NCBI RefSeq assembly: GCF_015326965.1
Contig: NZ_CP017659.1
Location: forward strand, 3,786,501-3,850,500
Direction: 5' to 3'
Source of the DNA: Paenibacillus sp. JZ16
GTDB taxonomy: Bacteria; Bacillota; Bacilli; Paenibacillales; Paenibacillaceae
Length of the DNA stretch: 64,000 bases
The notes under the pieces are model-generated. The model searched no databases. It saw only the letters and a program-made list of their open reading frames with translations, and was not told where the DNA came from. Both the position numbers and the translations under genes were made by a program. This document shows, one piece after another, positions 47,624 through 56,897 of this stretch. The stretch's first letter is position 1. Each line of letters begins with the position of its first letter.

Positions 47624-47714
47624 TTAAAATTGTTTCAAAATTGAAATTTGGTGAAACTATAGAAAATATCTCTTTCGAAAAACACCGCTGTTACGGCGGA
47701 TTCGTCCGAGTTGA

Positions 47715-48476
47715 TCAATGCTCTTCGTGAATCGTAGTTTGCGAGATGTATACCATTGTCAAAATCGTAAAGATAAACGCCTGCAATGCACCAATGAAAA
47801 TACTGAAACCTTGCCATGCGGCCATGAACGGAATGCCCCAGAAGCCGGTTTTCAGAATCACCGTGATCAGTACCTCACCGGCAAAAATGTTGGCATAAAG
47901 CCGGATTGCCAGAGCGATAGGTTTTGCCAGGTTCTCAATGATATTGAGTGGCAAGAAGATCGGGAACGGTTCGATGTAATGCTTCAGGTAATGCTTGCGA
48001 TTCAGCTTCAAGCCCAGGTAGTTCATGAGCACGAACACAACGATCGCAAGACCGGCCGTAACGGAAATGTCCGCTGTTGGCGACTTCCACCACAATACGT
48101 GGGCGTAGTGGCCATGTTCAAGTCCGAGCGTAGCCAGAATTGGCTGACCAAAGACTTCGAAGTTCTCCGGCAAGTCGGTGATAATTGAGAACGGCAGGCC
48201 CAGCAAGTTCGCTACAAAGATGAACAGGATCAGAGTAAGCCCCAATGATATGTAAGCTTTCCCTTTCTTCAGATCCATCGCACTAGCTACGACGCCTTGC
48301 ACAAATTCCACTACCCATTCCATGAAGTTTTGCAGTTTGGAAGGGTTTTCGACAGATAGATTACGTACCGCCAGTCGACATAATACGAACACCACCACGC
48401 AGGTGACGAGAAGCATTAATACCGCCGAAAGGTCAATATTCAATCCGCCAAGTTTGATAATCGGTGAATCATGCAT
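47715..48476 (-). CDS. atpB: ATP synthase a subunit
   Basis: AtpB is the stator subunit that carries the proton half-channels. The protein has about 253 residues and five or six membrane helices. The essential Arg lies in ALAIRLYANIFAGEVLI (about 185-201). The ATG at 48474-48476 (MHDSPIIKLGG) follows GGGGTG with long spacing. The 58 extra residues of the longer open frame have no ribosome site. It follows atpI. Confidence 0.97.
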   Translation of the reverse strand: MHDSPIIKLGGLNIDLSAVLMLLVTCVVVFVLCRLAVRNLSVENPSKLQNFMEWVVEFVQGVVASAMDLKKGKAYISLGLTLILFIFVANLLGLPFSIITDLPENFEVFGQPILATLGLEHGHYAHVLWWKSPTADISVTAGLAIVVFVLMNYLGLKLNRKHYLKHYIEPFPIFLPLNIIENLAKPIALAIRLYANIFAGEVLITVILKTGFWGIPFMAAWQGFSIFIGALQAFIFTILTMVYISQTTIHEEH

Positions 48477-48511
48477 AAAATTGTTTTCACCCCTTTCCAA
48501 GTTAGCGCTGA

Positions 48512-48889
48512 TCAATGATTGTTTCTCAAACTGAACACAATGCTGACAGGAATGGTCAACAATTGGGGTATGAACAGACCGGCAATTGCACCGCCGAGGG
48601 ATACCTGTTCGAGTTTTACGGCGAAGATCACAATCAGAAGCCCGATGCACAATCTCGTAATGAAGCCAAAATTGTACTTTTTCGGTTCTGGATCGACAGC
48701 CAATTGCGCCAGCTTCTGCACTTTCATGGAGAGGAAGCGAACATTAAACAATCCCGCCGCCGTGCCCATGATCAGCCCCATAAAAACCGGGCGAAATTCC
48801 GGATAGAGAGCCCATCCGAGAAACAAGGCAGACAATAAGAGTAAGGATACTCTAAATACAGCGTTCACAATGGAAGTCAAATCATTCAC
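48512..48889 (-). CDS. atpI: ATP synthase subunit I (AtpI)
   Basis: AtpI helps assemble the c-ring and may aid ion supply. The 125-residue protein has about four membrane helices (VNAVFRVSLLLLSALFLGWAL, FMGLIMGTAAGLFNVRFL, RLCIGLLIVIFAVKL, AIAGLFIPQLLTIPVSIVF) with the polar AVDPEPKKYNFG loop. It overlaps atpZ by 4 nt and is 35 nt from atpB. Confidence 0.93.
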   Translation of the reverse strand: MNDLTSIVNAVFRVSLLLLSALFLGWALYPEFRPVFMGLIMGTAAGLFNVRFLSMKVQKLAQLAVDPEPKKYNFGFITRLCIGLLIVIFAVKLEQVSLGGAIAGLFIPQLLTIPVSIVFSLRNNH

Positions 48890-49116
48890 GCCTGCGCCCC
48901 CAAAAACTTTTTAATGAGAAGAGCGATATTCAAAATCCCTACAAAGAGCCCCGAAAGCGTACCAATGGCAAGCCACACTCTGGGCCCGTCCAAATGATTC
49001 ATGAGCCATCGCCCGGTAAAAAAACCGATGAGAATGTAAGCGGCAAGCAAACCGCCCGCCCCGCTAATGTATAGCGCTATCAACCAAGGGTTATCTTGAC
49101 TTTTCGGATTTTTCAT
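48886..49116 (-). CDS. atpZ: AtpZ-like ATP synthase-associated membrane protein
   Basis: AtpZ is a small membrane protein often first in Bacilli atp operons; with AtpI it forms a possible Mg2+ or Ca2+ transporter. The 76-residue protein has two helices (WLIALYISGAGGLLAAYILIGFFTG and VWLAIGTLSGLFVGILNIALLI). The ATG at 49114-49116 has AGAGGT upstream; six codons upstream is an alternative start. It overlaps atpI by 4 nt and starts the operon. Confidence 0.9.
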   Translation of the reverse strand: MKNPKSQDNPWLIALYISGAGGLLAAYILIGFFTGRWLMNHLDGPRVWLAIGTLSGLFVGILNIALLIKKFLGAQA

Positions 49117-49137
49117 ATGAACCTCTAATCCCAACTC

Positions 49138-49167
49138 ATTTTACTGAATATAACAAGAGTTTGTCAA
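49138..49167 (-). promoter_or_regulatory. sigma-A promoter of the ATP synthase operon
   Basis: The minus strand has TTGACA (49162-49167), an 18-nt spacer and TAAAAT (49138-49143), 20 nt ahead of the atpZ start. The perfect -35 and slightly long spacer are consistent with a strong housekeeping operon. Confidence 0.75.
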
Positions 49168-49200
49168 TGAATCGATTTGATGGATTTACCGTGTAAAATC

Positions 49201-49234
49201 GGCGTTTTGAGCAGTCTAAATTGCGCAAAACGCC
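49201..49234 (-). terminator. probable mnaA terminator
   Basis: The minus-strand stem GGCGTTTTG / CAAAACGCC, with further GCA / TGC pairing, is followed by GATTTTA. The U run is poor, but it lies between mnaA and the atp promoter. Confidence 0.65.
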
Positions 49235-49291
49235 GCGGTAACCGTACAGTTCAACTGTATGCTGTCCCCTTGCCCATCAGAATACGGTAAA

Positions 49292-50449
49292 CTATACCTT
49301 TGTGAACATTCTGTGAAATTCTTCTGGACGCTCTTTTCGGATGCCAAAATGGTGCAAAATCGCATTGACAATACGCTGTGAAGCTTGTCCATCGCCATAC
49401 GGATTAGCAGCCTTGCTCATCTTTTCGTAGAGCTCCTGATCGGTCAGAAGAACCTTAATGCGTTCATACACATTTTCCTCCTGGGTGCCTACCAGCTCCA
49501 GGGTACCGGCCTCAATGCCCTCCGGACGTTCGGTCGTATCCCGAAGCACCAGCGTCGGCACGCCGAATGACGGAGCTTCCTCCTGCATGCCGCCGGAATC
49601 CGTAATGATGAAATGCGTATGGGTGTAAATATTGTTCATATCCACGACATCCAGCGGATCAATTAGCTTGATGCGCGGGTGATCTCCCAGAATGCGATGA
49701 GCCGGCTCTTTAACAGCTGGGCTTGGATGTACAGGATATACGATGGCAATATCCTCAAATTCATCGGCAATGCGCTTTACCGCTTCAAATATTTGACGAT
49801 GCGGCTCCCCTTGGGATTCGCGGCGGTGTGCCGTCATCAGGATCAAGCGTTTGCCCTTCGCCCAGTCCAGAACCGGATGGGTATAACCTTCGCGCACCGT
49901 GTACTGGAATACATCCGTAGCCGTGTTACCCGTTACATAAATGCGGGAATCCGGCTTGTTCTCCTTGCGGAGATTCTCGGCGGACCAGTCCGTCGGCGCA
50001 AAGTGAAGATCAGCAAGCACGCCGGTCAGCTGACGGTTCATCTCTTCCGGATAAGGATTCAGCTTGTTCCATGTGCGCAGACCCGCTTCCACATGGCCGA
50101 CTTGAATCTGCTGCAGAAAGGCTGCATAGCTGGCCAGGAACGTTGTCAGCGTATCGCCGTGCACCAATACAATATCGGGCTTGGCTTCACGCAGAACAGG
50201 CTCAAGACCCTCCAGGACGCGCACGGTGATCTCGTTGAGCGTCTGACGGTCCTTCATGACATCCAAATCATAATCCGGAACAATCTTGAACACATCCAGC
50301 ACCTGATCCAGCATTTGCCGATGCTGCGCAGTAACACAAACGACCGATTCGATATGCTCAGGGTGACGTTGAAGCTCTAGAATTAGCGGCGCCATCTTGA
50401 TGGCTTCGGGGCGGACCCCAAATATCGTCATCACTTTCACTTTTGACAT
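49292..50449 (-). CDS. mnaA: UDP-N-acetylglucosamine 2-epimerase
   Basis: MnaA converts UDP-GlcNAc to UDP-ManNAc, the sugar donor for TagA and wall polymers. The 385-residue protein has the family signatures VMTIFGVRPEAIKMAPLI at the start, VHGDTLTTF (about 95), EAGLRTWN (about 115), HRRESQGEP (about 215) and TDSGGMQEEAPSFGVP (about 290). The ATG has GAGGGG upstream. It lies upstream of the atp operon and downstream of upp, away from tagA, but the two products belong to one pathway. Confidence 0.97.
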   Translation of the reverse strand: MSKVKVMTIFGVRPEAIKMAPLILELQRHPEHIESVVCVTAQHRQMLDQVLDVFKIVPDYDLDVMKDRQTLNEITVRVLEGLEPVLREAKPDIVLVHGDTLTTFLASYAAFLQQIQVGHVEAGLRTWNKLNPYPEEMNRQLTGVLADLHFAPTDWSAENLRKENKPDSRIYVTGNTATDVFQYTVREGYTHPVLDWAKGKRLILMTAHRRESQGEPHRQIFEAVKRIADEFEDIAIVYPVHPSPAVKEPAHRILGDHPRIKLIDPLDVVDMNNIYTHTHFIITDSGGMQEEAPSFGVPTLVLRDTTERPEGIEAGTLELVGTQEENVYERIKVLLTDQELYEKMSKAANPYGDGQASQRIVNAILHHFGIRKERPEEFHRMFTKV

Positions 50450-50514
50450 GTTTGAAAATACCCCTCTTTGCTTGTTTTCAAATATTCAAGACGTACGAGT
50501 GACTGGCTTGGCTC

Positions 50515-51144
50515 TTATTTCGTGCCGTACAGCCGATCCCCTGCATCACCAAGGCCCGGTACGATGTAACCATGGTCGTTAAGACCCTCATCGAGAGCAG
50601 CAACATAAATGTCCACGTCCGGATGGGCATCATGGACAGCCTTCACACCTTCCGGTGCAGCCACGAGGTTCATCATCTTGATCTGGGTACAGCCGCGTTT
50701 CTTCAGCACGTCGATCGCAGCGATAGCGGATCCGCCCGTCGCGAGCATCGGATCAATGACGATCAATTCCCGTTCCGTCACATCGGTTGGAAGCTTCGTA
50801 TAATATTCAACAGGCTGAAGCGTTTCGGGGTCACGGAACAATCCGACATGCCCTACCTTTGCCGCTGGGAGCAGCTTCACAACGCCGTCCAGCATGCCCA
50901 GACCGGCGCGCAGGATCGGAACCAAGCCGAGCATGCGGCCGGAAATGACTTTCCCTTGGGTTTCGGCTACCGGCGTCTGAACGGATATCGATTCAAGAGG
51001 AACCTCCCGCGTAATTTCATAAGCCATCAAAGTCGCGACTTCGTCTACCAATTCGCGAAAGTCTTTTGTGTTAGTCCGCATATCGCGGATAAATGTAAGT
51101 TTGTGTTGAATCAACGGGTGATCACAAATCACCAATTTTCCCAT
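50515..51144 (-). CDS. upp: uracil phosphoribosyltransferase
   Basis: Upp makes UMP from uracil and PRPP. The 209-residue protein has the type signature [14 protein letters not shown] (about 75) and the PRPP motif [13 protein letters not shown] (about 130), and ends with [14 protein letters not shown]. The ATG at 51142-51144 has GGAGGG upstream; the extra 22 residues of the longer frame are upstream of a promoter. In B. subtilis upp is also between glyA and the atp operon. Confidence 0.98.
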   Translation of the reverse strand: MGKLVICDHPLIQHKLTFIRDMRTNTKDFRELVDEVATLMAYEITREVPLESISVQTPVAETQGKVISGRMLGLVPILRAGLGMLDGVVKLLPAAKVGHVGLFRDPETLQPVEYYTKLPTDVTERELIVIDPMLATGGSAIAAIDVLKKRGCTQIKMMNLVAAPEGVKAVHDAHPDVDIYVAALDEGLNDHGYIVPGLGDAGDRLYGTK

Positions 51145-51221
51145 GTCTGGTCCCTCCGGTTTGAGTACAAATGTTATTTCAATATGGGCGTAAATATTTG
51201 TGAGCTCCATAAATCCTGTCT

Positions 51222-51230
51222 ATTATATCA
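51222..51230 (-). promoter_or_regulatory. extended -10 promoter of upp
   Basis: TG-A-TATAAT on the minus strand (51222-51230) is a perfect extended -10 element. No strong -35 is at proper distance. The start point would be near 51215, about 70 nt before the upp start. Confidence 0.65.
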
Positions 51231-51420
51231 TTCCCTCTAGTCAATTGACACCTGCACGAGTCATGTTTTATTCCATGAGTTTTTGACCTTATAACGGAAT
51301 CGGATCTTCTTCTGCCCTGAACCTAGGTTTTCCATTCTCGCCTATATTGATGCTAACCGCGAAAGGACCTGACTGGGAAAATGAGAGCATAGCAATCTGG
51401 CCAGAATGTTCATAGCTCCT

Positions 51421-51452
51421 AAAAGGACCCCACCTGCATCAGGCGGGGTCCT
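51421..51452 (-). terminator. glyA terminator
   Basis: The minus-strand stem AAGGACCCCGCCTG / CAGGTGGGGTCCTT is nearly perfect (3-nt loop), followed by TTAGG. The 343-nt glyA-upp gap holds this, the upp promoter, and no gene. Confidence 0.85.
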
Positions 51453-51487
51453 TATATCATAGGCTTCTTACGCGAAGGAAACTGTGA

Positions 51488-52738
51488 TTAATATTTCATT
51501 TCAGCATAGAGAGGATATTGATCGGTAAGCTCAGCCACCAAACGGCCTGCTTTTTCGAGCGTTGCCTCGTCTTTCGGCTGCTTCAATGTCATGGCGATAA
51601 TTTTCGCGATGTTCACCATCGCTTGCTCATCCATACCGCGGGAAGTAACCGCAGGGGTACCAATACGGATACCGCTCGTTACGAACGGGCTGGTCGGATC
51701 AAACGGGATGGCATTCTTGTTCACGGTAATCCCGATCGAGTCCAAAACCTTCTCCGCGTCTTTGCCGGTGATGTCCAGATTACGAGTATCCACTAGCATC
51801 AGGTGGTTATCGGTTCCGCCGGAAACGATGTTCAGGCCTTCCTCGATCAGGGTATCGGCCAGCACTTTCGCGTTCTTCACGACATTCTCTGCATACGTCT
51901 TGAAAGACGGATCCAAGGCTTCGCCAAGCGCAACGGCTTTGGAAGCAATCACATGCATGAGCGGGCCGCCTTGGGAGCCGGGGAATACCGCTTTATCGAT
52001 CGCTTGCGCCCAAGCCTTTTTGCACAGAATCATACCGCCGCGAGGTCCGCGAAGCGTCTTATGCGTCGTGGTCGTTACAAAATGGGCATGCGGAACCGGA
52101 TTCGGATGAAGACCTGCCGCAACGAGTCCTGCAATATGAGCCATATCGACCATGAACAACGCGCCTACGTCATTGGCGATGGCAGCCAGCTTTTCAAAAT
52201 CAATAATGCGAGGATAGGCACTTGCACCCGCCACGATCAGACGAGGGCGATGCTTGAATGCCGCTTTGCGGACTTCGTCGTAATCGATAAGGAACGTGTC
52301 TTCTTGCACGCCGTAGGCAACGAAATTGTACAGAAGGCCGGAAGCGTTAACCGGGCTTCCGTGAGTCAAATGGCCGCCATGGGCCAGGTTCATGCCGAGC
52401 ACGGTATCTCCAGGCTTCAAGGCCGCCAAATATACCGCCATGTTCGCTTGGGCACCGGAGTGCGGCTGAACGTTGGCATGCTCGGCTCCGAACAATTCTT
52501 TGGCGCGGTCACGGGCGATATCTTCCACGATATCCACACGCTCACAGCCACCGTAATAGCGTTTGCCAGGGTAGCCTTCCGCATATTTATTCGTCAGCAC
52601 CGTCCCCATTGCTTCCATAACCGCTTCGCTGACAATATTCTCAGAAGCAATCAGCTCAATGTTGCTGCGTTGACGCTTCAGCTCCAAATCCATCGCTTCC
52701 AATACAGCCGGGTCACTCTTCCGCAAATGTTCCATCAT
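51488..52738 (-). CDS. glyA: serine hydroxymethyltransferase
   Basis: GlyA interconverts serine and glycine with tetrahydrofolate and PLP. The 416-residue protein has the PLP Lys in [15 protein letters not shown] (about 225-240), plus [10 protein letters not shown] and [11 protein letters not shown]. The ATG at 52736-52738 has GGAGG 8 nt upstream; a longer frame adds 22 residues. It is downstream of ywlG and upstream of upp, as in B. subtilis. Confidence 0.98.
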   Translation of the reverse strand: MMEHLRKSDPAVLEAMDLELKRQRSNIELIASENIVSEAVMEAMGTVLTNKYAEGYPGKRYYGGCERVDIVEDIARDRAKELFGAEHANVQPHSGAQANMAVYLAALKPGDTVLGMNLAHGGHLTHGSPVNASGLLYNFVAYGVQEDTFLIDYDEVRKAAFKHRPRLIVAGASAYPRIIDFEKLAAIANDVGALFMVDMAHIAGLVAAGLHPNPVPHAHFVTTTTHKTLRGPRGGMILCKKAWAQAIDKAVFPGSQGGPLMHVIASKAVALGEALDPSFKTYAENVVKNAKVLADTLIEEGLNIVSGGTDNHLMLVDTRNLDITGKDAEKVLDSIGITVNKNAIPFDPTSPFVTSGIRIGTPAVTSRGMDEQAMVNIAKIIAMTLKQPKDEATLEKAGRLVAELTDQYPLYAEMKY

Positions 52739-52828
52739 GTTCATATCCTCCCATAATCCATCGTTATTTTTTCTTGCAAACTTAAAACTACAAGTTGTCA
52801 TCATTGAAAAAGCGAGTTCTCATTCGAA

Positions 52829-53413
52829 TCAATCGCACAGCGTGGAATCATCCCTCTGCTCGAGTCGGTACACCGCACGTTCTCCGCCGATCAGCTTGGG
52901 GCGGGTATAAGCCGCAGTTACGCGCGCCTCCCCGATATAACGCTCGGTCGGCCGGAATGGAACCGCCACTCTCCGCAAATGCATGCCGATCAGCGTCTCG
53001 CCGATATCGACACCCGCATGGGCTTCAATCGATTCCGCAAGGCAGGGCTCCTTCATGCTGCGGTAAACTGCAGAAGCCATCGACCCGCCCGCACCCGGAA
53101 TGGGAACTGCCGCCACTTCCGTCAAGCCCAGCCGCTCGAGCAGCTCGCGTTCCATGACAAGCGCACGGTTCAGATGCTCACAGCATTGATAGGCCACCGC
53201 GAAACCGAATTCCGCTTGAACCGCGGCAATGCCCTGGAGAAGCTGCTGCGCCGTTTCAAGAGCGCCGCCCGTACCGATTCGGCGTCCAACCACTTCACTG
53301 GTGCTGGCTCCGATGACCAGCACTTTACCCGGGCCTAAATCGGCCGCTTCGGCCAGTTCGCGGACAATACGCGCTGTCTGTTCGTTCAAGGAAACCTTGG
53401 AGATATCCGTCAT
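52829..53413 (-). CDS. ywlG: TIGR01440/DUF436 family protein (YwlG-like)
   Basis: The 194-residue protein has the conserved block VLVIGASTSEVVGRRIGTGG (about 30-50), then VAYQCCEHLNRALV and HAGVDIGETLIGMHL. It is always near glyA, upp and rpiB in Bacilli. Its function is unknown; it is cytoplasmic, with no membrane segment. It is separated from glyA by 90 nt. Confidence 0.94.
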   Translation of the reverse strand: MTDISKVSLNEQTARIVRELAEAADLGPGKVLVIGASTSEVVGRRIGTGGALETAQQLLQGIAAVQAEFGFAVAYQCCEHLNRALVMERELLERLGLTEVAAVPIPGAGGSMASAVYRSMKEPCLAESIEAHAGVDIGETLIGMHLRRVAVPFRPTERYIGEARVTAAYTRPKLIGGERAVYRLEQRDDSTLCD

Positions 53414-53494
53414 GTCACAGTCCTCCCGATGATTTTTTCACAGAAGATGCTTCAATCCCATATCACGATAGCCGCAGCTGCATTACGCGTTCAC

Positions 53495-53959
53495 TTATCG
53501 CGATTCATTCTTCAGGTAACGCTCCTCGATGGCCTTGATCTTGTTCACGCGGCCGACATGGCGCTCGCCATGACTGAAATCCGTCGTCAGCCATGCGCTG
53601 ACGATTTCGGCAGCAAGTCCGGGACCGACGACACGCTCACCCAGCGCAATCACGTTGCTGTCGTTATGCTCGCGCGTCGCTTTAGCTGAGAACACATCAT
53701 GTGTCAGCGCGCAGCGAATGCCCGGCACCTTGTTGGCCGCAATGCTCATGCCGATCCCCGTACCGCAGATCAGAATGCCGCGGTCCGCTTCACCCGAGAC
53801 GACCTTCTCGCACACCGGAAGGGCATAATCGGGATAATCCACGGAGTCGGAACAGCCGCAGCCCAGATCCTCTACCTCGTGTCCAAGACCCCGAATGACT
53901 CCCACGATTTCCTCTTTCAGACGAATGCCGGCATGATCCGTACCCAATGCAATTTTCAT
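53495..53959 (-). CDS. rpiB: ribose-5-phosphate isomerase B
   Basis: RpiB interconverts ribose-5-phosphate and ribulose-5-phosphate in the pentose phosphate pathway. The 154-residue protein has the motifs GTDHAGIRLKEEI, DSVDYPDYALPV with the acid/base Cys of CGTGIGMSIAANK, and LTHDVFSAKATREHNDSNVI. The ATG has GAGGGGG upstream. It is followed by ywlG. Confidence 0.97.
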   Translation of the reverse strand: MKIALGTDHAGIRLKEEIVGVIRGLGHEVEDLGCGCSDSVDYPDYALPVCEKVVSGEADRGILICGTGIGMSIAANKVPGIRCALTHDVFSAKATREHNDSNVIALGERVVGPGLAAEIVSAWLTTDFSHGERHVGRVNKIKAIEERYLKNESR

Positions 53960-54038
53960 CTATGAAAAACCCCCTCGTATGTTCGCTTTTGCGTTTTAGC
54001 TTGTTTCATTATAACCCAAATCGGGCGCAAAAGACGAA

Positions 54039-54080
54039 AAAAGAGCAGTCGGCGCACGTATTGTGCTCCAAATGCTCTTT
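54039..54080 (-). terminator. ywlE terminator
   Basis: The minus-strand stem AAAGAGCA / TGCTCTTT encloses a 26-nt loop with its own pairing (GAGCAC / GTGCGC-like) and is followed by TTTCG. The other part of the ywlE-rpiB gap holds no gene. Confidence 0.75.
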
Positions 54081-54246
54081 GCCCAGGCGACCGGCCGTAT
54101 ATTCCGATGCTCCATCGTGGTTTCATCCACTTCGTCGCCAGTTACACCGGATCATTTGTTTTTCACCTTCATCTTAAAGCAATACCATGCGAAAGGCAAG
54201 TGGCTTTTTAGCCCAATGGCAGGCTTTATATCTCTAAAAGCTAGAC

Positions 54247-54834
54247 TTAGTTATGCCGATCCGCTTCCAGCTTGTCCAAAAGACGGAACAACGCCGTCCG
54301 TATCTCTGCGGCCGTGGCTTCATATTCCTCCCGCGAGCCTCCGAAAGGATCGGAGATATCGAAGCTCGGGATGCGCTGACGCAGCTCGATCAGACGCTCC
54401 CGGTCACGGTCGCTGACATCGTGGCCCAGAGATCTGGCCAGCTCAAGCGCTGCATACAGACTATCCTGCTCCCGCAGATCGTCCAGCACCCGGCGGTCAT
54501 CCTCAACAAACTCTTTCAGCGTGTGCATCTTGTCTGCGGCGTGCGGGAACTGCCTTATAGCATACTGCTTATGCGACTGGGTCAGCGTCAGAATCAGATC
54601 CGCCCATTCCACCAGGTTCGCGGTCAACGGCTTGGACACCAAGCGTTCCTGGATATCCTGGTCTCGCAGGATGGATTCCGCATGATGGGACACCGGCATT
54701 CCGTCCACGGCCGAGACGCCGGCGGACTTCGTTTCCAGCGGAATGCCCCGTTGTTTGGCAAGCTTTCTCAGCATGCCTTCCGCCATTGGACTGCGGCAGG
54801 TATTTCCCGTGCAGACAAACAGTATATTTTTCAC
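54247..54834 (-). CDS. ywlE: protein arginine phosphatase YwlE
   Basis: YwlE removes phosphate from phospho-arginine in proteins, opposing McsB. The 195-residue protein has the low-molecular-weight phosphatase loop CTGNTCRSP (Cys8). The Thr in this loop (Thr12) marks the arginine-phosphatase branch, and the general acid Asp is in SFDISDPFGG. The C-terminal half is longer than the about 150 residues of B. subtilis YwlE. The start is GTG with GGAGG 8 nt upstream. It lies between mntP and rpiB. Confidence 0.93.
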   Translation of the reverse strand: MKNILFVCTGNTCRSPMAEGMLRKLAKQRGIPLETKSAGVSAVDGMPVSHHAESILRDQDIQERLVSKPLTANLVEWADLILTLTQSHKQYAIRQFPHAADKMHTLKEFVEDDRRVLDDLREQDSLYAALELARSLGHDVSDRDRERLIELRQRIPSFDISDPFGGSREEYEATAAEIRTALFRLLDKLEADRHN

Positions 54835-54887
54835 GGTCCGTTCCTCCCGTTCGTAGGTTCTTTGGGGCTATTGTAACAAATATTGCG

Positions 54888-55451
54888 TCAAAAAATAAAC
54901 ATGGTGCCAAAGATAACCAAAATCAGTCCGCCCAGCATTTCACCGTACTCCCCCAGCTTATTGCTTACCTGACGGCCAAGCAGCAAACCGAGAATGGACA
55001 GCAAACCGCCCACGACCCCGAAGGAAATTACGATTAACAGCACATCATCCACAAACATTCCGAGCGAAACGCCTACCGAGAAGGAGTCGATGCTGACGCT
55101 AAGCGAAAACAGCAGCATGCCTAAAAATGCGGTAGGATGTATTCGCTGCCCTTCTCCGCCCCGCAGGGCGTTATACATCATATGCCCGCCCAATAAAAGC
55201 AGCAGCCCGCCGGCAGCAAGCCCTGTGACGTGGCCCAGTAACATGCCAACGTAGCGGCCGGCAAATAAGCCCAGCAGCGGCATCAACATGTGAAACAACG
55301 CGATCATGAAGCTGATGCCCAGCATATGGCCTAAGCGCATACCGCCTCTCATTCCAACTCCGATTCCAAGCGAAAATGCGTCTAGCCCGAGTGCAACCGC
55401 CATCAGCAGAATCGCCGCAAGCTGTCCCGATTGGACAGACTCCTCCAGCAT
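54888..55451 (-). CDS. mntP: manganese efflux protein MntP
   Basis: MntP pumps Mn2+ out of the cell. The 187-residue protein has six membrane helices with the conserved Asp residues in the motifs ALGLDAFSLGIGVGM and SVSIDSFSVGVSLGM. The ATG at 55449-55451 has GGGGG 8 nt upstream; a longer frame of 21 residues has no such site. It is in the B. subtilis ywlD position. Confidence 0.94.
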   Translation of the reverse strand: MLEESVQSGQLAAILLMAVALGLDAFSLGIGVGMRGGMRLGHMLGISFMIALFHMLMPLLGLFAGRYVGMLLGHVTGLAAGGLLLLLGGHMMYNALRGGEGQRIHPTAFLGMLLFSLSVSIDSFSVGVSLGMFVDDVLLIVISFGVVGGLLSILGLLLGRQVSNKLGEYGEMLGGLILVIFGTMFIF

Positions 55452-55533
55452 GCCCATTCCCCCAAGTCCCATGGTCTTGTACACCATATGCGGACAAGGG
55501 GTAAATGATGCCAACAGCGTTCATGCGGCTGCT

Positions 55534-56700
55534 TTAATTCACGTCGATGATGTGGTGTCCCGCGGCCTTCAGCAGCCGGTTCATGACGGCTGCTCCGAGG
55601 CCCTGCTCCGGGCACGCTTCGGCCAGGATGAAGGTTGCGCCTTCGTCATCGAACCGGCGCAGGCCGGCGTACAGCCGGCGGGCCGCTTCCTCCGGCGCGG
55701 CCAGGCTGCCGAGCGAGACGGCAACGTCCGCGCGGTAGTGACCGATGTGCTCGTCGAACGACAGCACGCCGGTCACCTCCCCGCGCCGGGCAGCCGCCTC
55801 AAGCTCGGCCGCGATGCGTGCCGAAACGGCGTCGGCACGCGGGCCCTGCACCACGCACATCGCACCCTTCGGTGCGTAGTGCGTGTACTTCATGCCCGGC
55901 GAGCGCGGCGCCGGGCTCTCCGCCTCCCCGGCGGCGCGATGCAGCGCCGGGTCCATGCGCACGCTTGCCGCAACGGCGGCAAGCTGCTCGGCCGTGACGC
56001 CGCCCGGGCGGAGCACCGTGACGGCGCCGTCTTCGCCGACTTGCACCACCGTCGACTCGACGCCCACCCCGGCAGGGCCGCCGTCGAGGACGCCGTCGAT
56101 CGCCCCGGCCAAATCCTCCAGGACATGGCTGGCCAGCGTCGGGCTTGGCCGACCGGAACGGTTCGCGCTCGGCGCAGCCAGCGGACGCCCGGCCGCGCTG
56201 ATCAAGGCCAGCGCCACGTTGTGATCCGGCATCCGCACGGCAACGGTATCGAGCCCCGCCGTCACACGAGGGGATACGGCACCCGGTTTAACGGGCAGCA
56301 CCAGCGATAGCGGCCCAGGCCAGAACCTTGCCATCAAGGCCCTTTCCGTCTCATTCACATAACGGACCAAACCGTCAAGCTGAGTAAGCTCCGAAATATG
56401 CACGATCAATGGATTGTCCGACGGCCGGCCCTTCGCGGCAAACACACTCTCGACCGCTTCCGTATTACCGGCGTCTGCGCCAAGCCCGTAGACCGTTTCC
56501 GTCGGAAAGGCCACCGTTCCGCCCCGCTCGAGCACCTGCCCCGCTTCCTGCAGCGCCAGCTTCGCCTCCTTCTCCAAACTCAAGCTCTCCCTGGACAGCG
56601 AGTTCGATACATGCCACACCTGGGTTGAATTTGCAGCAGCCTGGCGGAAGCCGTTATCCCGCTGCTGGCTAGGTTCCATGCCATTCCCGTTCTGTTCCAT
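55534..56700 (-). CDS. ywlC: threonylcarbamoyl-AMP synthase (Sua5/YwlC)
   Basis: This enzyme makes threonylcarbamoyl-adenylate, used for t6A in tRNAs that read ANN codons. The protein has about 388 residues. The YrdC core is at about 50-245 (GGTVAFPTETVYGLGADA, GPLSLVLPVKPG, LAAPSANRSG), and a Sua5 C-terminal domain follows (PRSPGMKYTHYAPKG). The N-terminal first 40 residues are poorly conserved, and none of three possible ATG starts (56742, 56700, 56679) has a strong ribosome site, so the start is uncertain. The coding region is very GC-rich (55560-56180). Confidence 0.94.
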   Translation of the reverse strand: MEQNGNGMEPSQQRDNGFRQAAANSTQVWHVSNSLSRESLSLEKEAKLALQEAGQVLERGGTVAFPTETVYGLGADAGNTEAVESVFAAKGRPSDNPLIVHISELTQLDGLVRYVNETERALMARFWPGPLSLVLPVKPGAVSPRVTAGLDTVAVRMPDHNVALALISAAGRPLAAPSANRSGRPSPTLASHVLEDLAGAIDGVLDGGPAGVGVESTVVQVGEDGAVTVLRPGGVTAEQLAAVAASVRMDPALHRAAGEAESPAPRSPGMKYTHYAPKGAMCVVQGPRADAVSARIAAELEAAARRGEVTGVLSFDEHIGHYRADVAVSLGSLAAPEEAARRLYAGLRRFDDEGATFILAEACPEQGLGAAVMNRLLKAAGHHIIDVN

Positions 56701-56897
56701 TCCTATCCCAAACTTTCTGTATATGATATATATAAACTCCAACGCGAGTGTTGCCTATGCCCCAAAATAAAAAGCGCTTTTCGTTCTTCAGTCCCGTGCC
56801 GGTTCCCATTCAAACCAGTCGCGCCAAAGAGAAAGCACTCTTCTACTTCAAAGTTTATCATACCCGATCAGGATTGAAAATCGACTCGCTTATAATC

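Noticed and set aside
51211..51487. Pyrimidine-responsive leader before upp
   Set aside because: Apart from the glyA terminator and an extended -10 promoter, I see no PyrR-binding or anti-terminator structure.
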